From assembly GCA_965216945.1 (NCBI GenBank), contig CBDCGU010000003.1, forward strand, positions 3,286,001 through 3,350,000: DNA of 64,000 nt, in the 5' to 3' direction. This DNA is from DATHZQ01 sp965216945. GTDB taxonomy: Bacteria > Actinomycetota > Acidimicrobiia > Spongiisociales > UBA5794. Shown here in pieces: positions 16,543 to 25,099 of this stretch; the first letter of the stretch is position 1; the number at the start of each line of letters is the position of its first letter. Position numbers and translations under genes: made by a program. The notes under the pieces were generated by a model. It had not been told where the DNA came from. It was given only the letters and a program-made list of their open reading frames with translations, and did no database searches.

Positions 16543-17979
16543 GTGACCGACCAACACAGGGACGGCCCATCCGGCGACTTCGACGAGACGAGCACCGACG
16601 TCTTCACCGGCGACCCCACCGAGACCCGTTTCCAGGTCGAGACGGCGGGCGAGGCCGACGTCGATGCGATCCCGGAAGGCGACATGGCGCCCACGGGAAT
16701 CGATGAGGCCAGCTTCGCCGTGCAGCCGCAGGTTGGTGAGGCGGTACCGCCCGAGCTACGGAGCCCTGCGATCGATCCCCTCGAGCCGTTCGAGCTCGCC
16801 GACCCGACGGATCCGGGGTTCACGCTCGCCGATCTGGCAGAGGAAGGTGATGCAACGGGTGGTCCCTCCTCCCCCGCAGAGTCTCCACCGTCGGACCCCG
16901 AGCGTCAGCAGCCCACCGAATCCCCACCCGGCGCAGCCGACATCTTCGAGTTCCCCACGCCGGCCGACGACACCGACTGGGACCGCTTCACCGACGACGA
17001 CTACATGGCATCGTCGACGCAGGACTACGAAGGACTTGCGGCCGAGCTGGAACGCAGCCGTTTCGACCAGCACGAGCCGAGTGCCGTCGCCGCTGCGATG
17101 CCGGGGATCGACAGCGGCGTCGTCGGGCTGGAGGACGTCACGGGTGAAGCCGTGTACGACGGCGAGCCGGCGCCGCCCTCCCTCACGGAGCTGGGCATCC
17201 GCATCGCCACCGGTCTGGGACTGCTCGCATTGTTCTTCCTGAGCTTGCTGACCCCCTTGGCGCTCGGCATGCTCGCCGTCGTCGTCTTCACGCTTGCGGC
17301 GTTCGAGTTCTACGCCGTTCTCCGCCGCACGGGGCATGCCCCGATCGCCGCCTTCGGGCTCGCCGGGGTGCTGGGGTGTCTGGTCGGTGCCTGGGTCTGG
17401 GGAGAGGTGGCCATCCCGATCGCCATCATCGCCACCCTCATCGCGGTTGCGCTCTTCTACGGCACATCGGCGCCACGCAACGACACGCTACGCGACGCAT
17501 CACTCACGCTGGTCGGCATGGCGTGGATCGGGGGCTTCGGGGCGTTTGCCATGCCAATCATCTCGAGTGACGACTACGGCTGGCTCATCGCCGCCGCCGT
17601 CGTGCTGGTGGCGGCGATGGATGTCGGTCAATACTTCTCCGGTCGCACGTTCGGCCGCCGACCGCTTGCCCCGGTCATCTCGCCGCGGAAGACCGTCGAG
17701 GGGTGGATCGGCGGTGCCCTCATCACCTTGCTCATCGGGTTCGGGCTCAGCTTCTTCGGGCCATTCACCCGGATGAGCGCAATGCTGGTGGCCGGCGCCG
17801 CCGTCGTCATCGGCCCGCTCGGCGATCTCGTGGTCTCTTCGATCAAGCGCCAGATCGGTGTGAAGGACATGGGCACGCTGCTGCCCGGCCACGGCGGGAT
17901 CCTCGACAGGATCGATGCTCTGTTGTTCGTGGTCCCGTCGGCGTGGCTCATCTACAACGCCACCGGGTTGATCAGCTGA
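16543..17979 (+). CDS. cdsA: Phosphatidate cytidylyltransferase with long acidic N-terminal extension
   Basis: A 478-residue protein. Residues 1 to about 210 are acidic, Pro/Glu/Asp-rich and look disordered. The remainder is a polytopic membrane enzyme making CDP-diacylglycerol from phosphatidate and CTP. The family signature is plain near the C-terminus: SSIKRQIGVKDMGTLLPGHGG followed by ILDRID. About seven to eight membrane segments are visible from residue 220. Ordinary CdsA is near 270 residues, so the extension is remarkable. It ends in TGA that overlaps the dxr start region. Confidence 0.92.
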   Translation: MTDQHRDGPSGDFDETSTDVFTGDPTETRFQVETAGEADVDAIPEGDMAPTGIDEASFAVQPQVGEAVPPELRSPAIDPLEPFELADPTDPGFTLADLAEEGDATGGPSSPAESPPSDPERQQPTESPPGAADIFEFPTPADDTDWDRFTDDDYMASSTQDYEGLAAELERSRFDQHEPSAVAAAMPGIDSGVVGLEDVTGEAVYDGEPAPPSLTELGIRIATGLGLLALFFLSLLTPLALGMLAVVVFTLAAFEFYAVLRRTGHAPIAAFGLAGVLGCLVGAWVWGEVAIPIAIIATLIAVALFYGTSAPRNDTLRDASLTLVGMAWIGGFGAFAMPIISSDDYGWLIAAAVVLVAAMDVGQYFSGRTFGRRPLAPVISPRKTVEGWIGGALITLLIGFGLSFFGPFTRMSAMLVAGAAVVIGPLGDLVVSSIKRQIGVKDMGTLLPGHGGILDRIDALLFVVPSAWLIYNATGLIS

Positions 17980-19121
17980 CCCCCCTGATCGTCCTCGGGG
18001 TGACCGGCTCCATCGGCCGTCAGACGCTCGATGTTGCCAAACAGCAAGGTCTTCGTGTCGTCGGGATCGCCGCCCACCGTGCCAGCGACGAGCTGGCGGT
18101 CCTGGCCGGCGACTGGCAAGACGCTCGAGTGGTCGCCGCCGACCAGGGGGCAGACATGTCCAGCCTCGCCGGTCATCCCGGGGGGACCGCCGCCGGCTTG
18201 GAACCACTGCTCGAGATGGCCGCAACCCCCGGGGTCACGGTGGTCAACGGCATCGTCGGGGCAGCGGGTCTGGCGCCGTCGGTGGCGGCCGTCGCCGCGG
18301 GCAACCGACTGGCCCTCGCCAACAAGGAGAGTCTCGTGGCCGGCGGACCGGTGCTCCTGGATGCCGCCCGCCGCAACGGCGGAGAGATCATCCCCGTCGA
18401 TTCTGAGCACTCGGCGCTCTGGCAATGTCTCGCCGGCGAACCGGACGGCTCGGTGCGACGTCTCCTGCTCACCGCTTCGGGCGGACCGTTCCGCGGTCGG
18501 ACCCGGCGCCAACTGCGCGAGGTGAGACCTGAAGAAGCGCTCGCCCACCCGACGTGGGACATGGGGAGGCGGATCACGATCGACTCGGCGACGATGCTCA
18601 ACAAGGCGCTCGAGGTCATCGAGGCCCACCACCTCTTCCACGTGGCGTACGACTCCATCGACGTCGTGGTGCACCCCCAGAGCGTCGTCCACTCGATGGT
18701 CGAGTTCGTGGACGGCAGCGTGAAGGCGCAGCTCGGCGAACCCGACATGCGAGTGCCGATCCAGTATGCGATCACCAGCCCGGAGAGGGCCGAGGCCCCG
18801 GTACCGTTGCTCGACCTCGCCGGGAGGGCGTTGACCTTCGAGGCGCCGGATCTCGATGCGTTTCCGTGCCTTCGTCTCGGCTACGTGGCGGGGCGCCGCG
18901 GCGGAATTGCTCCTGCGGCGCTCAATGCGGCCGACGAGGTTGCGGTGGCCGCCTTCCTCGATGGCCGGATCGGATTCCTGGACATCCCCCGCACACTCGA
19001 AGCCGTCCTCGAAGCCACCCCCGATCACGTCCCGAGCACCGTGGCCGACGTGCTGGAAGCCGATGAGTGGGCGAGAGCAGCGGCCGGCAAGGTGGTTGCC
19101 GGCATGGCCAGAGAGGTCTGA
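17976..19121 (+). CDS. dxr: 1-deoxy-D-xylulose 5-phosphate reductoisomerase
   Basis: A 381-residue enzyme for the first committed MEP-pathway step, converting DXP to MEP with NADPH. Motifs: the nucleotide-binding GVTGSIGRQTLDV, ANKESLV, PVDSEHSALWQ for metal binding, and NKALEVIEAHHLF. The natural N-terminus (TPLIVLGVTGS) has no ATG or GTG before it; a CTG at 17976 overlaps the cdsA stop as CTGA, the same four-base overlap used across this genome, and I take it as the start. An in-frame GTG at 17943 is the alternative. rseP and ispG lie downstream. Confidence 0.95.
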   Translation: MTPLIVLGVTGSIGRQTLDVAKQQGLRVVGIAAHRASDELAVLAGDWQDARVVAADQGADMSSLAGHPGGTAAGLEPLLEMAATPGVTVVNGIVGAAGLAPSVAAVAAGNRLALANKESLVAGGPVLLDAARRNGGEIIPVDSEHSALWQCLAGEPDGSVRRLLLTASGGPFRGRTRRQLREVRPEEALAHPTWDMGRRITIDSATMLNKALEVIEAHHLFHVAYDSIDVVVHPQSVVHSMVEFVDGSVKAQLGEPDMRVPIQYAITSPERAEAPVPLLDLAGRALTFEAPDLDAFPCLRLGYVAGRRGGIAPAALNAADEVAVAAFLDGRIGFLDIPRTLEAVLEATPDHVPSTVADVLEADEWARAAAGKVVAGMAREV

Positions 19122-19225
19122 TCCCCCGGGGCCGGATCGTTCGAATTGAGGATGAGGTAGACACCCGGAGCGAGTACCGTTCTCGGCAGCGCGAGATATC
19201 GTTCGACCACAGAAACCGAGGTGAC

Positions 19226-20497
19226 GTGGGTCCCGTTGTGATGATCGTCGGTGTCATCCTCATGGTGATCATCCATGAGGCAGGGCACTTCGTGGCCGCC
19301 AAGGCCTTCAACATGAAGGCCACGGAGGCCTTTTTCGGGTTCGGTCCCAAATTGTGGTCGATGCAGCGGGGCGAGACCGAGTATGGAGTGAAGGCCATTC
19401 CCCTCGGCGGCTATGTGCGCATCATCGGGATGAACCCGTTCGAGGAAGTCGACCCGGACGAGGAGCACCGCACGTACCGGCAGAAGCCGTTCTGGCAGAA
19501 GTCGATCGTGGTCCTGGCCGGTATCGGCAGCCACTTCATCATCGCCTTCTTGCTGTTCTACGGTCTGGCGGTCGGATACGGCCGCGAGGAGCCCACGACC
19601 GAGGTTGCCGCAGTGTCGTCGGCGCTCGTGATCACGTCGGACGTCGAGAACGCCCAACCCATCGATCTGACCATCGACGACGAGGTGCTCAGCGTCGGCG
19701 GGGTGCCATTCGAAGAGCTCTCGTCCACAGCCCGCCACGACGGGACCCCGGTCGACGTGGTCCTGATTCGCGACGGGCAGCGCATCACGCTGACCACGAC
19801 CGACACCGTCGTCCCGACACCGTCGATGTTGATGGGGCTCGAGGAAGGCGACGTTCTCGTCGCCGTTGACGGGATACGGTTCGAGACATGGGCGAAGTTC
19901 GTCGAGCTGACACACGCCCGCCCCGCCCAAGAGACGGCCCTCACGGTCATTCGTGACGGTGACGAAGTGACGTACACCGCCGTGCTGGCGAGCCGGCCCA
20001 GCGAGGATGGGGGCGCACCGGTCGGGTTCCTCGGTGTGGCTCCGGGCTTCTCGTCGACGTCGATCGGTCCCATCGAAGCGGTCGGGGTGGCGGCCGGCGA
20101 CATGGGTGCAGCCATCCAACAGAGCGTCCAGGGCCTCGCCTCCCTCGTGGTCAATTTCGGTGATCTGCTCGGGGCGACGGTGAACAGCGACAGCGCGGCG
20201 CTCGACGAGGTGCGGCCGATCAGCGCCATTGGGCTGACCAGGGTCGCCTCCAACGTCGAGATCGCCCTGGCGCTGCTTGCTCTCGTCAACGTGTTCGTGG
20301 GCGTGCTGAACGTCGTGCCGCTCTACCCACTCGACGGCGGTCACTTCGCCGTTGCGCTGTACGAGCGCATCCGCGGTAGGAGTGCCGACGTTCGAAAGCT
20401 GTTGCCGGTGGCTGCCGCGGTCTTCGCCTTCATCGTCGTGCTGGGCGTGCTCGGCTTGTACTTCGACATCGTCTCTCCGATCGAGCTGCCCGGCTGA
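19226..20497 (+). CDS. rseP: RseP-type site-2 metalloprotease
   Basis: A 423-residue intramembrane zinc protease. The active-site HEAGH is at residues 17-21 in the first membrane helix, and the third ligand is in NVVPLYPLDGGHF near the C-terminus. A PDZ-like region with GLEEGDVLVAVDG lies in the middle. Three to four membrane segments are predicted. Such proteases cleave membrane-bound anti-sigma factors after a first cut outside. I start at GTG 19226 (MGPVVMIVGV); ATG 19241 is possible. Neighbours dxr and ispG form the common actinobacterial triad. Confidence 0.93.
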   Translation: MGPVVMIVGVILMVIIHEAGHFVAAKAFNMKATEAFFGFGPKLWSMQRGETEYGVKAIPLGGYVRIIGMNPFEEVDPDEEHRTYRQKPFWQKSIVVLAGIGSHFIIAFLLFYGLAVGYGREEPTTEVAAVSSALVITSDVENAQPIDLTIDDEVLSVGGVPFEELSSTARHDGTPVDVVLIRDGQRITLTTTDTVVPTPSMLMGLEEGDVLVAVDGIRFETWAKFVELTHARPAQETALTVIRDGDEVTYTAVLASRPSEDGGAPVGFLGVAPGFSSTSIGPIEAVGVAAGDMGAAIQQSVQGLASLVVNFGDLLGATVNSDSAALDEVRPISAIGLTRVASNVEIALALLALVNVFVGVLNVVPLYPLDGGHFAVALYERIRGRSADVRKLLPVAAAVFAFIVVLGVLGLYFDIVSPIELPG

Positions 20498-20551
20498 TCC
20501 GCGCCCTGCGGTGATATCTGGCAAGCCCGGCGCCTGCCTACGATTACGGTC

Positions 20552-21766
20552 ATGACCTTGCCACCACGTCGTGTTACGCGGCAGTTGCACGTCGGTGACG
20601 TGCCTGTCGGTGGGGGTGCGCCGGTGACGGTGCAGTCCATGACCACCACCAAGACCGCAGACGTGGACGCCACGTTGTCCCAGGTCTATGCGCTGGCCGG
20701 TGCCGGCGCCGATCTCGTACGGATCACGTGCAACGATGTCGATGCTGCGCAGGGCTTGGCGGAAATCGTGCCGCGGGCTCCCGTGCCGATCATCGCCGAC
20801 ATCCATTTCCAATACCGGCTGGCGCTGGCCGCGCTGGAGGCGGGCGTCGCAGGTCTCCGGCTCAACCCAGGCAACATCCGCAAGGAAGCACACATCAAGG
20901 CGGTGGCGCGGGCGGCGCGAGATGCCGGGGTGCCGATCCGGGTGGGAGTCAACGCCGGCTCGCTCGACAAGGACCTCATGGACAAATACGGGGCAGCGGT
21001 GCCTCGAGCTCTGGTCGACTCGGCGCTCAAGGAGATCGCCTACCTCGAGGACGTCGGGTTCGAGGACATCAAGATCTCCGTCAAGCACAGCCACGTGCCC
21101 TCGATGGTGGCGTCGTACCGGCTGCTCGCCGATACCGTCGACTACCCGTTACATCTCGGCGTCACCGAAGCCGGGCCACCACCGGGGGGCTTGATCAAGT
21201 CGGTGGCCGGCATCGCCACCCTCCTGCTGGACGGCATCGGCGACACGATCCGGTTTTCGCTCACGGCGGATCCCGTCGAGGAGGCGAAAGCGGGTCGCGC
21301 ACTCCTCGAGTACCTGGGGCTGCGCGAGCGCAAGGGCCTGGACCTCATTGCCTGCCCGTCGTGTGGACGGGCAGAGGTGGATGTGATCGAGGTGGCCGCC
21401 GCCGCTCAGGAGGCGTTGGAGGCGGAGAAGCTCCCCATCCAGGTGGCGGTGATGGGGTGCGTCGTCAACGGTCCCGGCGAGGCGCGTGAGGCCGACATCG
21501 GTATCGCAGCAGGCCGTGGCAAAGGGCATCTCTTCATCAAGGGCCAGGTGGTCCGGGTTGTGCCGGAGGACGAGATGGTGGATGCCCTGGTGGCAGAAGC
21601 CCGCCGGCTCGCGGACGAGGGTGTCGAGGCCAGGCTTGCCGCAGCCGATGCAACAGCCGCCGACGAGGCCACCGAGACGGCACTCGAGTTGAGATCGGCT
21701 CAGGGTGACGCCAACCGCACCGCAGAGCGACGCTCTGCGGTCGTCGAGGTGGCCAGAGGGCAATGA
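20552..21766 (+). CDS. ispG: 4-hydroxy-3-methylbut-2-en-1-yl diphosphate synthase
   Basis: A 404-residue iron-sulfur enzyme converting MEcPP to HMBPP in the MEP pathway. The TIM-barrel domain includes VQSMTTTKTADV, ADIHFQYRLAL and GLRLNPGNI. The [4Fe-4S] domain supplies CPSCGR and GCVVNGPGEA. A C-terminal tail of about 45 residues, Ala- and Glu-rich, extends beyond the usual end. It shares a run with dxr and rseP and its stop overlaps the next gene (ATGA). Confidence 0.96.
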   Translation: MTLPPRRVTRQLHVGDVPVGGGAPVTVQSMTTTKTADVDATLSQVYALAGAGADLVRITCNDVDAAQGLAEIVPRAPVPIIADIHFQYRLALAALEAGVAGLRLNPGNIRKEAHIKAVARAARDAGVPIRVGVNAGSLDKDLMDKYGAAVPRALVDSALKEIAYLEDVGFEDIKISVKHSHVPSMVASYRLLADTVDYPLHLGVTEAGPPPGGLIKSVAGIATLLLDGIGDTIRFSLTADPVEEAKAGRALLEYLGLRERKGLDLIACPSCGRAEVDVIEVAAAAQEALEAEKLPIQVAVMGCVVNGPGEAREADIGIAAGRGKGHLFIKGQVVRVVPEDEMVDALVAEARRLADEGVEARLAAADATAADEATETALELRSAQGDANRTAERRSAVVEVARGQ

Positions 21767-23190
21767 GCCCGCACCCGAAGACCCAGCTGCGCATCCTCAC
21801 GCGCTTCCTGGCGGTCGCCGGACTCGTGTCCATGCTGGCGTTGCTGTTCGGGCCGGCCAAGACCGAGGAGCCCGCGGCGCTGGCGCCGGTGCCGGATGCC
21901 CCCCAGGCGACGAGCACGACCGTCGACGCCCCGCAGCCTGTCGCGACGCCGGCGACCACGACGACTTCGATGGTCGAAGAGCCGGCGACCCCGCTCGAGG
22001 TCTTCACGCCTGCGGACATTCGGGCGGCGATCGCCCCCACGGTCGCCTTCATCACCACGTTCAACGGCACCGGTAGCGGCGTGCTGGTGGATGACGACAT
22101 CCTGGTCACCAATGCCCACGTCGTGTGGCCATTCACCACGGTCGGCGTCCTGTTTCCCGGCGACAGCCGCAGAGCGGGGCGGGTCGTCGGCATCGACCCG
22201 CAGGCAGATGTGGCGTTTCTCCAAGTGGACAGCCCGCGCCTTCCGTCTCCGGTGCGGTTTGGCGCCACCGATGAGCTGGAGGATGGAGACTCCTTGTTTG
22301 TGGTCGGCTACCCCGCAGCGATCGACTTCGCTCCCGATCCATCGATCGACGTTGGGCCGTTCCGGGCGGTCCGGAAGTGGGAGTTCTCCGGGGCTTCCTG
22401 GGTTCACAGCGGGTCGGCGGCGGTTGGAGGCCAGAGTGGCGGGGCCCTCGTGGACACGTACGGGCGACTCGTCGGCGTGACGACGTTTGGCAGCCCGACG
22501 GACATCTACTCGCTCAGCGTCGAGGACGTTCGCAGCCGGCTCGATGCGCTCGACGCCAATGAGCTCGGCGGTATCGACGAGCGCCTGCCACCGCGGCGCG
22601 GCGGGAGGCGCTCACTCGATCTGGAGTTCGAGGGGCCCTGGGAGCAGGCGGCGTTCGTGACGTGGCTGAGCCCCGGCGCCCGTTCCCAGCTCACGAGCGA
22701 CGCCGCCATCGATTGGAGGGCGCTCGATCCCTTCGGGACCGAGCTCGACTCGGGCCAGGGGAGCCTCGATGTTCTCTGGGCCTTGGCGACTCCCGGGGTC
22801 GTGCTCGGCGAGGCGAGCCGGGCAACATCGACCGTGGTCGAGGTGAGCCGTCCGATGGTGGCCCTCGACGACCCCGACGATGCGCGTTCGCTGCTCCCCG
22901 GCCACGGTCTGAGCGGGTTCGTGGACGTGCCCGGCGACCGCGACTGGTTCTATCTCGAGGTCACCGGCGACGACGTCACCGCCCGGATCGAGGTCGAAGC
23001 ACAGACCCGCGTCCGCATCGCCTTGTACGACAGGAGCTCCGGGGATGTCATCGCCGATGTCGTGCACGAGCGGGGCTTCTTCTTCGACGATCCGGCGCTC
23101 GAGGTCGAGGGGTTGGCCGAAGGCCTCTACGTCGTCACCGTCGAGGACGTGGGTGCGCAGTTCGGCACGTACCGCATCAGCGTGAGCTGA
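21763..23190 (+). CDS. Secreted or membrane-anchored trypsin-like serine protease with PPC-like domain
   Basis: A 475-residue protein. An N-terminal hydrophobic segment (about 13-30) is followed by a Thr/Pro/Ala-rich linker and an S1C-type protease domain with His119 (TNAHVV), Asp149 (PQADVAFL) and Ser225 (GGQSGGAL). Loops are shorter than in HtrA and there is no PDZ domain. Residues 375-475 resemble a pre-peptidase C-terminal beta-sandwich (HGLSGFVDVPGDRDWFY). It overlaps ispG by four bases, but the functional link is unclear. It acts outside the cytoplasmic membrane. Confidence 0.85.
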   Translation: MSPHPKTQLRILTRFLAVAGLVSMLALLFGPAKTEEPAALAPVPDAPQATSTTVDAPQPVATPATTTTSMVEEPATPLEVFTPADIRAAIAPTVAFITTFNGTGSGVLVDDDILVTNAHVVWPFTTVGVLFPGDSRRAGRVVGIDPQADVAFLQVDSPRLPSPVRFGATDELEDGDSLFVVGYPAAIDFAPDPSIDVGPFRAVRKWEFSGASWVHSGSAAVGGQSGGALVDTYGRLVGVTTFGSPTDIYSLSVEDVRSRLDALDANELGGIDERLPPRRGGRRSLDLEFEGPWEQAAFVTWLSPGARSQLTSDAAIDWRALDPFGTELDSGQGSLDVLWALATPGVVLGEASRATSTVVEVSRPMVALDDPDDARSLLPGHGLSGFVDVPGDRDWFYLEVTGDDVTARIEVEAQTRVRIALYDRSSGDVIADVVHERGFFFDDPALEVEGLAEGLYVVTVEDVGAQFGTYRISVS

Positions 23191-23258
23191 TCGGCCGACT
23201 GGACTGGCAGTGTGCGGAGACAGAAGGTCTCCCGGTGTGATGATCGATGACGTGACAT

Positions 23259-23325
23259 TGTCTCGGACGATTTGACGTTGTCTACCGCACGGGCTCTCCG
23301 GCTTTCTCAGCAACCCGCCAGAGGA
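23259..23325 (+). repeat. Dispersed repeat, copy 2 (abuts the IS1380 target duplication)
   Basis: About 82 percent identical to 12871-12937 over 67 ungapped bases. In the whiG frame it would read TTG-initiated LTLSTARALRLS, parallel to MTKSAERALGLS of WhiG. It stops exactly at the CTAG target-site copy of the insertion sequence. Confidence 0.6.
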
Positions 23326-23342
23326 CTAGCCCCGATCATTCA
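23326..23342 (+). repeat. Left terminal inverted repeat of the IS plus CTAG target duplication
   Basis: CTAGCCCCGATCATTCA here is the exact reverse complement of 25017-25033. CTAG is itself palindromic and probably the 4-bp target duplication, leaving a 13-bp perfect terminal inverted repeat (CCCCGATCATTCA) with weaker similarity inward. Confidence 0.85.
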
Positions 23343-25029
23343 CGGGATTCGGTGATGAGGGGTTCTGGGTGTGTTGAGGGCGCCGTGGTGGCTGGTGTTT
23401 GCGGTGATGATCGTGATGGGTTCGGATGATCGTGTCGAGGGTGGTTCCGTGATGATTCGGGGCGTGTGTGATCGACCCGTCGACGGTGGTCGTGCCTGCG
23501 TTTTGGGGCGGGTTGGTCAGGTGAGCGCGGCGATGGCTCGGTAGGTGGCGACGATCTGATTGGCCGTGGGCCAGCCGTCGACGATACGCACGATGTCACG
23601 TCTTGCGGTTCGGATGATGCGGGCCGGGGTATGCCAGAGGGCCCATCTGAGTCGTCTTGGTTTCGCTCTCGCCAACGGGCCGGTGAGGCACAGCAGCTGG
23701 AACCACGCAACGAGATCCGAAGCCCACATGATGGTCTGGAGCCATGCCTGATTCGCTTCCCAGTCGGTGAACGGGAACCGTTGGAGCCCGGAGTTCTTCA
23801 ATCGTCCAATGTGGTCTTCGACATGAGCGTGGGCTCTCATCTGCCGATCGAGTTCGGCCGGGTCGCCGGCGAGGTCGGTGTAGTGGCCCCAGAACCGGTA
23901 GTCGAGATCGGGAAGCAGGCTGGTCTGAGAGCCAGGATGATGAGGCTGGCGGCGGATGATCAAACGGGTCCCTTCGGGCCAGCGGGTCATGTCGACGAGG
24001 TCAGTGACTTCGCAGACGGCTGCGACCAGACTCCGGTCGGTCGGTTTGACCGGCTCGCCGTTCTGGCCCAGCGCCCTCTCCCACCGTTCGGGGTCTTCGT
24101 TCGCGGCCACGATCGCCGCTCGCACCGCGTCCTGGGCGCGGGCGACGACCTGGAACCCGATGTTGCGTTCCCGGAGCCCGTGGGTGAACGTGTGGGTGCC
24201 TCCTGCCGAATCGGAACGCACCACCACCCGGCGCGTAACGAGCTCGGCGTCGTCGCCTCGCTGGTGACCGGCCGCGATATCCGGGGGGAGCTGTGAGACG
24301 GCGTCGTCGACGACAGCCAAGAGATCCGTCGTGTCGTTGGCCGCGGCATTGCCGGGCCGCAGCATCCCCGACAAGACATCACCGGTTCCATCGGCGAAAC
24401 AGAACAACGGGTGGAACCCGAACCCGCCCCTGAAATGCGCCGCGGCGCCGTCCTTGTTCTCAGAATGGATCTCAACCAGCGACGCATCAACATCCAACAT
24501 CACCGGGCCGTCACCGTCGACCACGGTGGTGCGTCGCCACACCTCGGCACGAACCTCGGCCCACGCCTCACAGGCCCTGCCGACCGCGTCGGGAGTGAGA
24601 CTTTCGGTGAAAGTGCGATACATGGTCGTGTCCGACGCCACCTCACCGAACAGCCGACCCTGAGAAGCGAGGAACTCAATATCGGCACACGACTCGCCGC
24701 CACCAGCAAGCATCAACATCACATGAGATAGGACCCGGCCCCGGTCATGTGTCGGGATCCCTGGACCGTCCCAGCCGACCGCTGATGACAGCACCCCTGG
24801 GACACCGAGCCGGTCCGCGAAAGCCCCCAACGCGTGCAGTCCAACATGGCCAACAACCTGAGTACCGCCGGCTTCCACAGCCACGTTGCCGACGCTGGTA
24901 CCGTTCATCTCGGAGATGCCCTCCTGTTCTCGGAAACTGACGGCTTCGACAACCTCAGTATCCCGCACCAGGAGGGCGTTTTCGCGCACCCCCAACACGA
25001 CCCAGATCACACCCCATGAATGATCGGGG
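23330..25029 (-). mobile_element. IS1380-family insertion sequence, complete
   Basis: 1700 bp bounded by 13-bp perfect inverted repeats and flanked by CTAG on both sides, carrying one transposase gene on the minus strand. Length, single DDE gene and 4-bp duplication fit IS1380. The two ends are identical, so the insertion may be recent. It separates the protease gene from proS, leaving only 66 bases between the right target copy and the proS start. Confidence 0.85.
23517..24908 (-). CDS. IS1380-family DDE transposase
   Basis: A 463-residue transposase starting at ATG 24908, behind AGGAGG at a spacing of 11 bases. Catalytic residues are visible as Asp139/Asp141 (MLDVDAS), Asp233 (RSDSAGG) and Glu364 (VEDHIGRLK), the IS1380 pattern. 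The C-terminal region contains WASDLVAWFQLL. A longer open frame extends past the element end at 25029 and so cannot be the natural start. The frame is intact from start to stop, so the element may still be active. Confidence 0.92.
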   Translation of the reverse strand: MNGTSVGNVAVEAGGTQVVGHVGLHALGAFADRLGVPGVLSSAVGWDGPGIPTHDRGRVLSHVMLMLAGGGESCADIEFLASQGRLFGEVASDTTMYRTFTESLTPDAVGRACEAWAEVRAEVWRRTTVVDGDGPVMLDVDASLVEIHSENKDGAAAHFRGGFGFHPLFCFADGTGDVLSGMLRPGNAAANDTTDLLAVVDDAVSQLPPDIAAGHQRGDDAELVTRRVVVRSDSAGGTHTFTHGLRERNIGFQVVARAQDAVRAAIVAANEDPERWERALGQNGEPVKPTDRSLVAAVCEVTDLVDMTRWPEGTRLIIRRQPHHPGSQTSLLPDLDYRFWGHYTDLAGDPAELDRQMRAHAHVEDHIGRLKNSGLQRFPFTDWEANQAWLQTIMWASDLVAWFQLLCLTGPLARAKPRRLRWALWHTPARIIRTARRDIVRIVDGWPTANQIVATYRAIAALT

Positions 25030-25033
25030 CTAG
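25017..25033 (+). repeat. Right terminal inverted repeat of the IS plus CTAG target duplication
   Basis: TGAATGATCGGGGCTAG is the exact reverse complement of 23326-23342, ending in CTAG. Confidence 0.85.
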
Positions 25034-25099
25034 AGTCCCAGCCTGTCGGCGGGGGCCTTTCATTGTTGGCCTTTCCTAATCCTTCGAGAGAGATCAATC

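Noticed and set aside
19025..21094. A 689-residue minus-strand frame across dxr, rseP and ispG
   Set aside because: Three well-recognised plus-strand genes occupy the same DNA.
22612..23313. A minus-strand frame whose start resembles one near whiG
   Set aside because: The resemblance comes from the shared 67-bp DNA repeat; there is no sign of a protein family.
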